Positions 56,513-64,000 of a stretch of 64,000 nt of DNA are shown here, in pieces. Within the stretch, counting starts at the first letter, position 1. Every line of letters starts with the position of its first letter. The translations under genes were made by a program, and so were the position numbers. This DNA comes from Marichromatium gracile. GTDB taxonomy: Bacteria > Pseudomonadota > Gammaproteobacteria > Chromatiales > Chromatiaceae. Location of the stretch: the NCBI RefSeq assembly GCF_004343155.1, contig NZ_SMDC01000011.1, positions 1-64,000 on the forward strand. The letters are read 5' to 3'. The notes below the pieces were generated by a model. It saw only the letters and a list, made by a program, of their open reading frames with translations, was not told the origin of the DNA and ran no database searches.

Positions 56513-57852
56513 GAGGCCGGTTTCTCGAGCAGGGCGTAATAGAAGCCGTCACTGCCGCCGCTGCTGGGTAGCAGCTGTCGACCATGGGGTCGGGCGACGC
56601 CGGGGGCACCGGGCAGCGGACACTCGCGGACCTCGGGGTGACGCTCGAGGAAGGCGGCGATCTGGCGATGGTTCTCGTCGCCGAGCAGCGAGCAGGTGGC
56701 GTAGAGCAGCCGGCCGCCGGGGGCGAGCAGCGGCCAGATCGCCTCGAGGATGGCGCGCTGCTGGTCGCAGAGCGCGGCGATGTCCTCGGCGCGCCGCAGC
56801 CACTTGATGTCGGGATGGCGGCGGATCACCCCGGTGGCCGAGCAGGGTACGTCGAGCAGGATGCGCTCGAAGCCGGTCGCGGCCCAGTCGCCCTCGGGGC
56901 GGGCGGCGTCGGCCTCGACCAGGGTCGCGCGCAGTCCGAGTCGGTCGAGCAGCGTGGCGACCGACTGCAGCCGCTCGCCGTCGACGTCGAGCGCGGTCAG
57001 CGCCAGTTCGCCGCCGGCGCGCTCGAGGATCGCTGCGCTCTTGCCCCCGGGCGCGGCGCAGGCGTCGAGCACCCGCATCCCGGGCGCGGCCTCGAGCAGC
57101 TCGGCGGCGAGCTGGGCGCCGGCGTCCTGTACCGACACCCGCCCCTCGGCGAAGCCCGGCAGACGTTCGGTCGGGCGCGCGTGGGCGAGGGTCAGGCCGT
57201 GTGGACAGCCGGCGACGGGTGCGGCATCGACCCCTTCGGCGGCGAGTTCGGCGAGATAGTCGGCGCGGGTGCCGCGCAGCGGGTTGACCCGCAGGGTCAT
57301 CGGCGCGCGGGTGTCGCTGGCGGTGATGATTTGCTCCCAGTCGTCGGGCCAATCGCGGCGCAGCTGCTCGCGTAGCCACTCGGGCACCGGCCAGCGCACC
57401 CGGGGGTCGTGCTCGATCGCCGCGAGCAGGCTCTCGCGTTCGCGCAGGAAGCGGCGCAGCAGGGCGTTGACCAGCCCGGCCTTGCCCGGTCGCGAGAGTT
57501 GGCGGGTGGCCTCGACCGTGGCCGCGACCGCGGCGTGCGGCGGGGTCTTCATCGCGGTGAGCTGATAGAGCCCGATCAGGATCAGCGCCTGGAGCTCGGC
57601 CTCGCGCTTGGGCAGCGGACGATGCAGCAGCTGCCCGGCGAGTGCCTCGAGCCGTGGCAGGGTGCGCAGTGCGCCATAGGTCATCTCCTGGACCAGGGCG
57701 CGATCGGCGGCCTGGTCCGGCAGTCGCAGCCGTTGCAGCACCCGGGTGAGCGACTGACCGCGATCACGGACCTGGTGCAGCGCGCGCGCTGCGGTGGCGC
57801 GCGCGGCGGCGCCGCTGCCGTCGGGACGGGGGGCGGAGCGGGGATCAGCCAA
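56509..57852 (-). CDS. rsmB: 16S rRNA (cytosine-967) C5-methyltransferase RsmB
   Basis: A 447-residue enzyme. The N-terminal NusB-like RNA-binding domain (about 15-150) reads ARALHQVRDRGQSLTRVL. The methyltransferase domain has SAM motif VLDACAAPGGKSAAIL, DVPCSATGVIRRHPDIKW with the release cysteine and LLYATCSLL with the catalytic cysteine. The TTG at 57852 is chosen: GAGGGTG lies 6 nt upstream, and it overlaps fmt by 8 nt; an upstream extension would lie deep in fmt. Confidence 0.93.
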   Translation of the reverse strand: MADPRSAPRPDGSGAAARATAARALHQVRDRGQSLTRVLQRLRLPDQAADRALVQEMTYGALRTLPRLEALAGQLLHRPLPKREAELQALILIGLYQLTAMKTPPHAAVAATVEATRQLSRPGKAGLVNALLRRFLRERESLLAAIEHDPRVRWPVPEWLREQLRRDWPDDWEQIITASDTRAPMTLRVNPLRGTRADYLAELAAEGVDAAPVAGCPHGLTLAHARPTERLPGFAEGRVSVQDAGAQLAAELLEAAPGMRVLDACAAPGGKSAAILERAGGELALTALDVDGERLQSVATLLDRLGLRATLVEADAARPEGDWAATGFERILLDVPCSATGVIRRHPDIKWLRRAEDIAALCDQQRAILEAIWPLLAPGGRLLYATCSLLGDENHRQIAAFLERHPEVRECPLPGAPGVARPHGRQLLPSSGGSDGFYYALLEKPAS

Positions 57853-58783
57853 GCAGGACACCCTCGAGATTGCGGGCGTTGATGAAGGCGGCGGCCTCCA
57901 TCGGGCGCTTGCCGGAGGGCTGGAGCCGGGTGATGCAGAGCAGCCCCTCGCCGGTGGCGACACGGATGCCGTGCTTGTCGGCGCCGACGACGCGACCGGG
58001 TTCGGCGGTGGTGGCCTCATCCAGCGCGCGGGCGCCCCAGACCCTGAGCTGCTCGTCATCGAGCCGGGTATGGGCGACCGGCCAGGGATCGAAGGCGCGG
58101 ACCTGACGCTCGATCGCCACGGCCGGGGCGCTCCAGTCGATCAGCGCCTCGTCCTTGGTGAGCTTGTGGGCATAGGTCGCGGCGGCATCGTCCTGGGTCT
58201 CCGCCGGGCGGCTGCCGTCGGCGATCCCGGGCAGGGCCTCGACCAGGGCGCGCGCGCCGAGTTCGGCGAGCCGGTCGTGGAGGCTGCCGCCGGTCTCGTC
58301 GGCGGCAAGCGTGGTCTCGAGCCGATGGTAGACCGGGCCGGTGTCGAGTCCGGCTTCCATCTGCATGATGCAGACCCCACTGGTGGGGTCGCCGGCGAGC
58401 ACCGCGCGCTGGATTGGCGCTGCGCCGCGCCAGCGCGGCAGCAGCGAGGCGTGGACATTGACGCAGCCCAGGCGCGGCGCATCGAGCACCGCTTGGGGCA
58501 GCAGCAGGCCGTAGGCGACCACCACCATCAGGTCGGCCTCGAGCGCGGCCAGCTCGGCGACCGCCGCCGGGTCGCGCTTGAGGCTCTGGGGCTGATGGAC
58601 GGGGATCGCGTGTTCGAGCGCGAGCTGTTTGACCGGGCTGGCCTGGAGCTTGCGCCCGCGTCCGGCGGGGCGATCGGGCTGGGTGTAGACGCCGACCACC
58701 TGGTGGCCCGCGGCGATCAGCGCGGCGAGGCTCGGACAGGCGAAGTCGGGCGTTCCGGCGAAGATGATTCGCAGTGCACGCAT
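57845..58783 (-). CDS. fmt: Methionyl-tRNA formyltransferase
   Basis: A 312-residue enzyme that formylates initiator Met-tRNA with 10-formyl-THF. It starts MRALRIIFAGTPDFACPSL. The catalytic segment GCVNVHASLLPRWRGAAPIQ and the C-terminal tRNA-binding domain (LRVWGARALDE) are present. Open frame further upstream is ignored because the start matches the family. It lies 56 bp downstream of def, the partner that later removes the formyl group. Confidence 0.96.
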   Translation of the reverse strand: MRALRIIFAGTPDFACPSLAALIAAGHQVVGVYTQPDRPAGRGRKLQASPVKQLALEHAIPVHQPQSLKRDPAAVAELAALEADLMVVVAYGLLLPQAVLDAPRLGCVNVHASLLPRWRGAAPIQRAVLAGDPTSGVCIMQMEAGLDTGPVYHRLETTLAADETGGSLHDRLAELGARALVEALPGIADGSRPAETQDDAAATYAHKLTKDEALIDWSAPAVAIERQVRAFDPWPVAHTRLDDEQLRVWGARALDEATTAEPGRVVGADKHGIRVATGEGLLCITRLQPSGKRPMEAAAFINARNLEGVLLG

Positions 58784-58839
58784 GGGAGAATCGGTCTGGG
58801 TCTGGGTTGATGTCGAGGCGACGGCTGGGGACGTCGGCA

Positions 58840-59376
58840 TCAGATCGCGGTCCGGTGCGCCGTCTCGGCGGCACCGTGGTGGCGCTTGCTGACCTTCTCG
58901 AGCTTGCGGCGGATGCGCTGGCGCTTGAGCGTGGAGATGTGATCGACGAACAGCTTGCCGTCGAGATGGTCGAGTTCGTGCTGGATGCACACCGCCAGCA
59001 GGCCCTCGGCCGCGAGGGTGAAGGGCTTGCCGTCGCGGTCGAGCGCCTTGATCCGGACCCGCTCTGCACGGATGACCGGTTCGTAGAACCCGGGCACCGA
59101 CAGGCAGCCTTCCTCCATCTGCTCCTCACCCTCGCGCTCGAGGATCTCCGGGTTGATCAGACACAGCGGCTGGTCATGATCCTCGGAGATGTCGATCACC
59201 ACGATGCGCTTGTGAACATTGACCTGGGTGGCGGCGAGTCCGATTCCCGGAGCGGCGTACATGGTCTCGAGCATGTCGTCGATCAGCCGACGCACGGCAT
59301 CGTCGACCTGGTCGACCGGTTTTGCTGCCTTGCGCAGCCGGGGATCGGGGAAGGTGAGGATTTCGAGCATGGCCAT
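58840..59376 (-). CDS. def: Peptide deformylase
   Basis: A 178-residue metalloenzyme that removes the N-formyl group from new proteins. The three motifs GIGLAATQ (44-51), EGCLSVP and HELDHLDG are intact, giving the Cys and two His metal ligands and the catalytic Glu (the Glu of HELDH). ATGs at 59376 and 59370 are both possible. It is the first gene of an eight-gene minus-strand operon that runs to trkH. Confidence 0.97.
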   Translation of the reverse strand: MAMLEILTFPDPRLRKAAKPVDQVDDAVRRLIDDMLETMYAAPGIGLAATQVNVHKRIVVIDISEDHDQPLCLINPEILEREGEEQMEEGCLSVPGFYEPVIRAERVRIKALDRDGKPFTLAAEGLLAVCIQHELDHLDGKLFVDHISTLKRQRIRRKLEKVSKRHHGAAETAHRTAI

Positions 59377-59497
59377 GGTTCGTTGAGTGTCAGGTCCGCG
59401 AGTGGAAGAGGGCGCCTGGACTGCGCTACTATCGGAATCAATACTATACCCCGTATTGGGGGCGGGTGAATCCCGTTTCGACCGTCACGGAGGGTCC
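59377..59497. promoter_or_regulatory. Divergent def / LysM promoter region
   Basis: A 121-bp gap that must hold promoters for the def operon and the LysM gene. Its centre (about 59425-59457) is unusually AT-rich for this genome, with ACTATCGGAATCAATACTAT containing -10-like TACTAT on the plus strand and TATAGT on the minus strand. No good -35 is seen at standard spacing. Confidence 0.35.
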
Positions 59498-60709
59498 ATG
59501 CGCGCTCCCCGCTCGCTTCGTGTGCTGGCACCGCTGTTGCTCGTGCTCCTTGTCCCCGCGCCGACACGCGCCGAGGTGACACTTGCCCCCGATGCCCCCG
59601 CCCGCTACGTGGTGCGCTCGGGCGACACCCTGTGGGACATCGCCGGGCGCTTCCTCCGCGACCCCTGGCGCTGGCATGCGCTGTGGCGCGCCAACCCCGG
59701 GATCACCAACCCCGATCTGATCTACCCCGGCGACCTGCTCGAACTCGTCGAGGTCAACGGCGCGGCGCAGTTGCAGCTGACCCGCGGGGGCGGTGACCGG
59801 ACCCTCGGCTATCAGGACGGGATGCGCGTGGTCAAGCGCTCGCCCCAGGCCCGCGTGACCTCGCTCGAGGATGCCGTGCCGGTGATCCCGATCGCCTCGA
59901 TCGCCCCCTTCCTCACCCAGCCGCTGGTGGCCGACTCCGATCAGGTCGAGCGCGCGCCCTACGTGGTCGGCTTCCCCGACGAGCACCTCGTCGTCGGCAC
60001 CTTCGACTCGATCTATGTGCGCCGGCTCGCCCAGACCGACTCCTCGCGCTACCAGGTGGTGCGCCCGGGCAAGGCGCTGCGCGACCCCGACTCCAATGAG
60101 CTGCTCGGCTACGAGGTCGAGTTCGTCGCCACCGCCGCGCTCGAGCGCCCGGGCGACCCGGCCAAGCTGCGTATCGCCCGCGCCGAGCGGGAGGTCGCGA
60201 TCGGCGACCGGGTGATCCCGGCCGAGCAGGAGCGCTCGCTCGAGAACTTCTATCCCGAGCCAGGCCCCGCCGGGGTCCGTGGGCGCATCCTCTCGGTGCT
60301 CAAGGGGGTGTCGCAGATCGGTCAGTTCGATGTCGTGATCCTGAACAAGGGGGAGCGTGACGGTATCGAGGCAGGCCATGTGTTCGAGGTCTTCATCGGC
60401 GGCGAGACGGCGCCGGATCAGGTGCGTCGGGGCGGCTTCGACTGGAACTGGCGCGACGACTCCCCGCTCGACAGCGATTTCTGGTTCGGTGATTTCTCCT
60501 TCGAGGGGTGGCGCGCCGATCCGCCCGGAGAGGACGGCATGCCGCTGCACGCCGACATGCGTCGTGACCGCGACACCTATCTCCGACCCTATGAACGGGC
60601 GGGCGTGTTGATGGTGTTCCGCGTCTTCGATCGGGTTAGCTTTGCGCTGGTGCTCGAGGCCTACCGCGCCATGGCGGTCGGCGACCGGGTCGCCCCGCCG
60701 CCGGCCTGA
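59498..60709 (+). CDS. LysM peptidoglycan-binding exported protein
   Basis: A 403-residue protein with a signal peptide (LAPLLLVLLVPAPTRA). The LysM domain (about 35-85) reads YVVRSGDTLWDIAGRFLRDP and NPDLIYPGDLLEL. A large C-terminal part of unknown fold contains VLKGVSQIGQFDVVILNKGERDGIEAGHVFEV. The usual position directly before dprA supports the call. GGAGGG precedes the ATG at 59498; upstream codons in frame belong to the promoter region. It likely binds peptidoglycan in the periplasm. Confidence 0.9.
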   Translation: MRAPRSLRVLAPLLLVLLVPAPTRAEVTLAPDAPARYVVRSGDTLWDIAGRFLRDPWRWHALWRANPGITNPDLIYPGDLLELVEVNGAAQLQLTRGGGDRTLGYQDGMRVVKRSPQARVTSLEDAVPVIPIASIAPFLTQPLVADSDQVERAPYVVGFPDEHLVVGTFDSIYVRRLAQTDSSRYQVVRPGKALRDPDSNELLGYEVEFVATAALERPGDPAKLRIARAEREVAIGDRVIPAEQERSLENFYPEPGPAGVRGRILSVLKGVSQIGQFDVVILNKGERDGIEAGHVFEVFIGGETAPDQVRRGGFDWNWRDDSPLDSDFWFGDFSFEGWRADPPGEDGMPLHADMRRDRDTYLRPYERAGVLMVFRVFDRVSFALVLEAYRAMAVGDRVAPPPA

Positions 60710-60714
60710 GCGAG

Positions 60715-61860
60715 GTGGCGTTGAGGCACGAGGCGCTCGAGCCCTGGCTGGCCCTGGTCAATGCCCCCGGGATCGGTCCGCGGACTGCCGCCCAGTTGCT
60801 CGAGCGCTACGGCGATGCGGAGGCGATCCTCGCCCAGCCCGCGCGCCAGCTCACCGCCGCCGGGCTGCGCCCGGAGACGGTCGCGGCACTCGCCAGTCCG
60901 GCGCGCGAGCCGATCGAGCGGGTGCTGCACTGGGTCGAGCAGCCGGGTGCCTGGGTGCTCACCCGCAACGATCCGCGCTATCCGCGGCGTCTCGCCCAGC
61001 TCGACGACGCCCCGCCGCTGCTCTACGTACGCGGCGATCCGACACTGCTCGCCGAACCCCAGGTCGCCGTCGTCGGCAGCCGCAACCCGACCCCGGGCGG
61101 CGCCGAACTCACCCATGCCTTCGCCCGCGAGCTGGCCGGTTACGGGTTGGTGGTGACCAGCGGGCTGGCCAGCGGGGTCGATGCCGCCGCCCATCTCGGT
61201 GCGCTCGAGCGCGGGCGCACCATCGCGGTGCTCGGCACCGGGCCGGACCGGGTCTATCCGGCCGCGCATCGCGAGCTGGCCCACCGCATCGCCGCCAACG
61301 GCGCCCTGGTCAGCGAGTTCCCGCCCGGGGTCGAGCCGCTGGCGCGCAACTTCCCCAGGCGCAATCGTCTGATCAGCGGTCTGTCGCTGGGCGTGCTGGT
61401 CACCGAAGCGGCGCTCAAGAGCGGTTCGCTGATCACCGCGCGACTCGCCCTCGAACAGGGGCGCGAGGTGTTCGCGGTGCCGGGCTCGGTGCGCAACCCG
61501 CTGGCGCGCGGCTGTCACGCGCTGATCCGCGATGGCGCGCGGCTGGTCGAGGAGGCCCAGGAGGTGCTCGTCGAACTCGCGCCCCAGCTGCGTGCGCTGA
61601 TCGATCCGGTGCCCGCCGGGGCGCAGCCGGGACCGGCCACCCCGAACGGGCTGGATGACACCGCCACGCGGGTGCTCGAGGCGATGGGTGAGGATCCGGT
61701 CGCCCCGGACGAGCTGAGCGCCCGCACCGGATTGCCGGCACAGCAGATCCTCTCGACCTTGTTGGTCCTGGAACTGGACGCTCATGTATCATCGCTGCCG
61801 GGTGGTCGCTATTGTCGTCGCGGCGTCGCCGAGCGCGGTGACGCGCCGCCGTCCGTGTAA
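60715..61860 (+). CDS. dprA: DNA-processing protein DprA
   Basis: A 381-residue protein that loads RecA on incoming single-stranded DNA during transformation. An N-terminal helix-hairpin-helix/SAM-like part (NAPGIGPRTAAQLLERYG) precedes the Rossmann-like core: VAVVGSRNPTPGG, GLVVTSGLASGVDAAAH, FPRRNRLISGLS and EAALKSGSLITAR. A C-terminal winged helix ends near LDAHVSSLPGG. The GTG at 60715 is the probable start, 5 bp after the LysM gene. Together with comEC it supports natural competence. Confidence 0.94.
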   Translation: MALRHEALEPWLALVNAPGIGPRTAAQLLERYGDAEAILAQPARQLTAAGLRPETVAALASPAREPIERVLHWVEQPGAWVLTRNDPRYPRRLAQLDDAPPLLYVRGDPTLLAEPQVAVVGSRNPTPGGAELTHAFARELAGYGLVVTSGLASGVDAAAHLGALERGRTIAVLGTGPDRVYPAAHRELAHRIAANGALVSEFPPGVEPLARNFPRRNRLISGLSLGVLVTEAALKSGSLITARLALEQGREVFAVPGSVRNPLARGCHALIRDGARLVEEAQEVLVELAPQLRALIDPVPAGAQPGPATPNGLDDTATRVLEAMGEDPVAPDELSARTGLPAQQILSTLLVLELDAHVSSLPGGRYCRRGVAERGDAPPSV

Positions 61861-61954
61861 GCGACGCGTCGCGAGGCCAGTGACGACCCCCAGGGCGCAT
61901 CCAGGCGCCGCTTCCCGCCAGTCGCCCGGCTGGCGCCGCCCACGAGGTTGGCTG

Positions 61955-62443
61955 ATGTTCGAAAACATGGTCGATGTTCTGATCTATCTCTACGAGAATT
62001 ATATGGACGGTGGGGAGCGCGCCCCCATCGACTCGCACGTGCTCGAGGATGAACTTTCCGAGGCAGGCTTCAACAGCGACGAGATCGAGCAGGCGCTGCG
62101 CTGGCTCGACGAGTTGGCCGACGAGGTCGAGGCCCCGCAGTATGCTCCGCAGGACCTGGGCCACGCGGCCGGTTCGCTCCGTGTCTATGCCGAGCAGGAG
62201 TGTGTCAAGCTCAGTGCCGAGGCGCGCGGCTTCCTGCTGGCGCTGGAGCAGAACGGGATCCTCGACCCGCTCGGCCGGGAGCTGGTGATCGACCGTCTCT
62301 TGGCGACCCATCTGCCGCAGGTGACGGCCGATGAGGTCAAGTGGGTGGTGCTGCTGGTGTTGCTGAACCGACCCGGTCAGGAGGACGCCTTCAGTCAGAT
62401 GGAGGAGATGGTCTACGATGGGGGGCAGGCCTACCTACACTGA
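61955..62443 (+). CDS. smg: Smg family protein (DUF494)
   Basis: A 162-residue protein of unknown function that usually sits between dprA and topA, as here. It starts MFENMVDVLIYLYENYMDGG and has SEAGFNSDEIEQALRWLDEL and VKWVVLLVLLNRPGQEDAF. It is acidic, helical and soluble. The frame is open upstream to 61784, but the ATG at 61955 has GAGGTTGG before it and gives the family length. Confidence 0.94.
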   Translation: MFENMVDVLIYLYENYMDGGERAPIDSHVLEDELSEAGFNSDEIEQALRWLDELADEVEAPQYAPQDLGHAAGSLRVYAEQECVKLSAEARGFLLALEQNGILDPLGRELVIDRLLATHLPQVTADEVKWVVLLVLLNRPGQEDAFSQMEEMVYDGGQAYLH

Positions 62444-62451
62444 GGATCAGC

Positions 62452-62519
62452 GCACCGGATCGGACCCGGTGCCGATCGCCGCGTGCGCTCTGGCCCCCTT
62501 GTGGGGACTCCGAGCGCAC
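62452..62519. terminator. Two hairpins between smg and topA
   Basis: GCACCGG/CCGGTGC (62452-62458/62466-62472) is a 7-bp stem just after the smg stop. GTGCGCTC/GAGCGCAC (62483-62490/62512-62519) is an 8-bp stem whose loop contains an inner CCCC/GGGG pair. They probably separate the smg and topA transcripts. The rest of the gap to 62708 shows no clear promoter. Confidence 0.45.
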
Positions 62520-62708
62520 CGCTAAACTGCCCGCATTCCGCGCCGGACCTGGCCCCTGCGTCGGAGGCTCTCCGCGCCGCCCGTGTCCGTCTGCGCCGTC
62601 CCGTCGTGCTCCTGCGCGGCAGTGGCGGTGTCACCTCCACCACCTTGACCCGATGACCTGTATCCCGGCAGGCTTCAGTCACACCCACATGGCCGACCAA
62701 GACCACAG

Positions 62709-64000
62709 ATGAATCTCGTTATCGTCGAATCACCTGCGAAGGCAAAGACCATCAAGAAATACCTCGGCCCGGACTTCGACGTGGTCGCCTCCTACGGCCA
62801 TGTCCGCGATCTGGTGCCCAAGGAGGGGGCGGTCGATCCCGAGCATGGCTTCGCGATGAAGTACCAGGTGATCGAGCGCAACGAGAAACACGTCCAGACC
62901 ATCGCCAAGAAGCTCAAGGGGGCCGATGCGCTGTATCTGGCCACCGACCCCGATCGCGAGGGCGAGGCGATCTCCTGGCATCTCTTCGAGCTGCTCAAGG
63001 GGCGCCGCCAGCTCGGCGAGCGGGCGGTGCACCGCGTGGTGTTCAACGAGATCACCAAGCGCGCAGTGCAGGAGGCGGTGGCCAATCCGCGCGAACTCTC
63101 GCTCGACATGGTCAACGCGCAGCAGGCACGGCGTGCGCTCGACTATCTGGTCGGCTTCAATCTGTCCCCCTTGCTGTGGAAGAAGATCCGTCGTGGTCTC
63201 TCGGCGGGGCGGGTGCAGAGCCCGGCGCTGCGGCTGATCTGCGAGCGCGAGTCCGAGATCGAGCGCTTCGAGCGCCAGGAGTACTGGAGCATCGAGGCCG
63301 ATCTCGACAGGGACGCCAAGCGTTTCGTCGCCAAGCTGATCCAGCTCGATGGGGTCAAGCTCGAACAGTTCTCGATCACCGACGGCGAGCGTGCCGAGAC
63401 GGTACGCCAGCAGCTCGAGCAGGCCGCCGCCGGCACCCTGGTGGTCGAGTCGGTCAAGCGCAAGCAGCGCAAGCGTCATCCGGCCCCGCCCTTCACCACC
63501 TCGACGTTGCAGCAGGAGGCCGCGCGCAAGCTCGGCTTCACCGCCCAGCGCACCATGCGCGTGGCTCAGCAGCTTTACGAGGGTGTCGATGTCGGCGCCG
63601 GCGCCGTCGGTCTGATCACCTACATGCGCACCGACTCGGTCAACCTCGCTCAGGAGGCGCTCGAGGAGATCCGCCAGTGCGTCGCCGATCGCTACGGCGC
63701 CGATCACCTGCCGCCGCAGCCGCGCTTCTTCAAGACCAAGTCGAAGAACGCCCAGGAGGCCCACGAGGCGGTGCGCCCGACCTCGGTGCTGCGCGACCCG
63801 GCCTCGCTCAAGCCCTATCTCAACCAGGAGCAGCAGCGTCTCTATGAGCTGATCTGGAAACGCACCCTGGCCTGCCAGATGGCCCATGCGCTGATCAACC
63901 AGGTGGCGGTCGATCTCAGCGCCGGTGATGGCAACCTGTTCCGCGCCACCGGCTCGATGGTCGCCGAGCCGGGCTTCATGCGGGTCTATCTCGAGGGGCG
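62709..64000 (+). CDS. topA: DNA topoisomerase I, N-terminal part (cut by window end)
   Basis: The first 430 residues of a type IA topoisomerase that relaxes negative supercoils. It begins MNLVIVESPAKAKTIKKYLG. The Toprim acidic motif is in YLATDPDREGEAISWHL. The active-site tyrosine is Y305 in GLITYMRTDS, and SAGRVQSPALRLI and FTTSTLQQEAARKLGF are further conserved segments. The frame is still open at base 64000, so the rest of the core and the C-terminal zinc domains lie outside. Confidence 0.96.
   Translation, partial: MNLVIVESPAKAKTIKKYLGPDFDVVASYGHVRDLVPKEGAVDPEHGFAMKYQVIERNEKHVQTIAKKLKGADALYLATDPDREGEAISWHLFELLKGRRQLGERAVHRVVFNEITKRAVQEAVANPRELSLDMVNAQQARRALDYLVGFNLSPLLWKKIRRGLSAGRVQSPALRLICERESEIERFERQEYWSIEADLDRDAKRFVAKLIQLDGVKLEQFSITDGERAETVRQQLEQAAAGTLVVESVKRKQRKRHPAPPFTTSTLQQEAARKLGFTAQRTMRVAQQLYEGVDVGAGAVGLITYMRTDSVNLAQEALEEIRQCVADRYGADHLPPQPRFFKTKSKNAQEAHEAVRPTSVLRDPASLKPYLNQEQQRLYELIWKRTLACQMAHALINQVAVDLSAGDGNLFRATGSMVAEPGFMRVYLEG

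Overview
The window is about 64 kb of dense, GC-rich bacterial chromosome. Almost every gene is a core gene of a free-living Gammaproteobacterium, and gene order follows that class: rne divergent from rluC; lolCD near comEC-exbBD-msbA-lpxK-kdsB; def-fmt-rsmB-ntrYX-trkAH; dprA-smg-topA; cmoAB. A CoA-disulfide reductase fused to a rhodanese, together with an encapsulin-type ferritin, suggests a sulfur-metabolising lineage such as Chromatiaceae (purple sulfur bacteria). That placement is inference, because no photosynthesis or sox/dsr genes lie here. No rRNA, tRNA, phage or complete insertion sequence was found.

Layout: 0.2-6.3 kb holds a small secreted protein and the phosphate operon pstSCAB-phoU, behind a three-repeat Pho box. 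6.5-11.2 kb holds an orphan EncFtn ferritin, the CoA-disulfide reductase/rhodanese and polyphosphate kinase. 11.3-15.8 kb holds cmoAB, an AraC regulator, a VOC protein, a putative molybdenum-cofactor carrier and agmatine deiminase. 16.3-26.2 kb is the envelope block (lolCD, DUF2062, comEC, exbBD, msbA, lpxK, kdsB). 26.2-30.7 kb holds small hypotheticals, a low-molecular-weight tyrosine phosphatase, and a deacetylase-like/glycosyltransferase/sulfotransferase set. 30.9-37.3 kb holds rne and rluC-HAD-sppA. 37.4-41.4 kb holds an unknown secreted protein, a DUF815 ATPase, ettA and mobB. 41.4-49.4 kb is a signalling island: a REC-PAS-GGDEF-EAL protein, a stand-alone receiver, a Cache chemoreceptor and a multi-PAS histidine kinase. 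49.4-59.4 kb is one long minus-strand operon: def, fmt, rsmB, DUF4390, ntrY, ntrX, trkA, trkH. 59.5-64 kb holds a LysM protein, dprA, smg and the start of topA, cut by the window edge.

The least explained material is intergenic. A family of 7-bp tandem repeats (CTGGCCG, TGACGGC and degenerate CCAGNNN/CTGGNNN arrays) recurs at four sites. At two of them it is combined in the same order with a 15-bp module, CTTTGCGGTTCAATC; inverted copies of that module also bound MITE-like segments. These arrays read as open frames and lengthen the apparent N-termini of neighbouring genes (agmatine deiminase, trkA), so starts there were set by family length. Other points of note are the EncFtn without encapsulin or targeting tail, a 14-residue repeat tract in RNase E, and an NtrX lacking both GAFTGA and the Walker A lysine.
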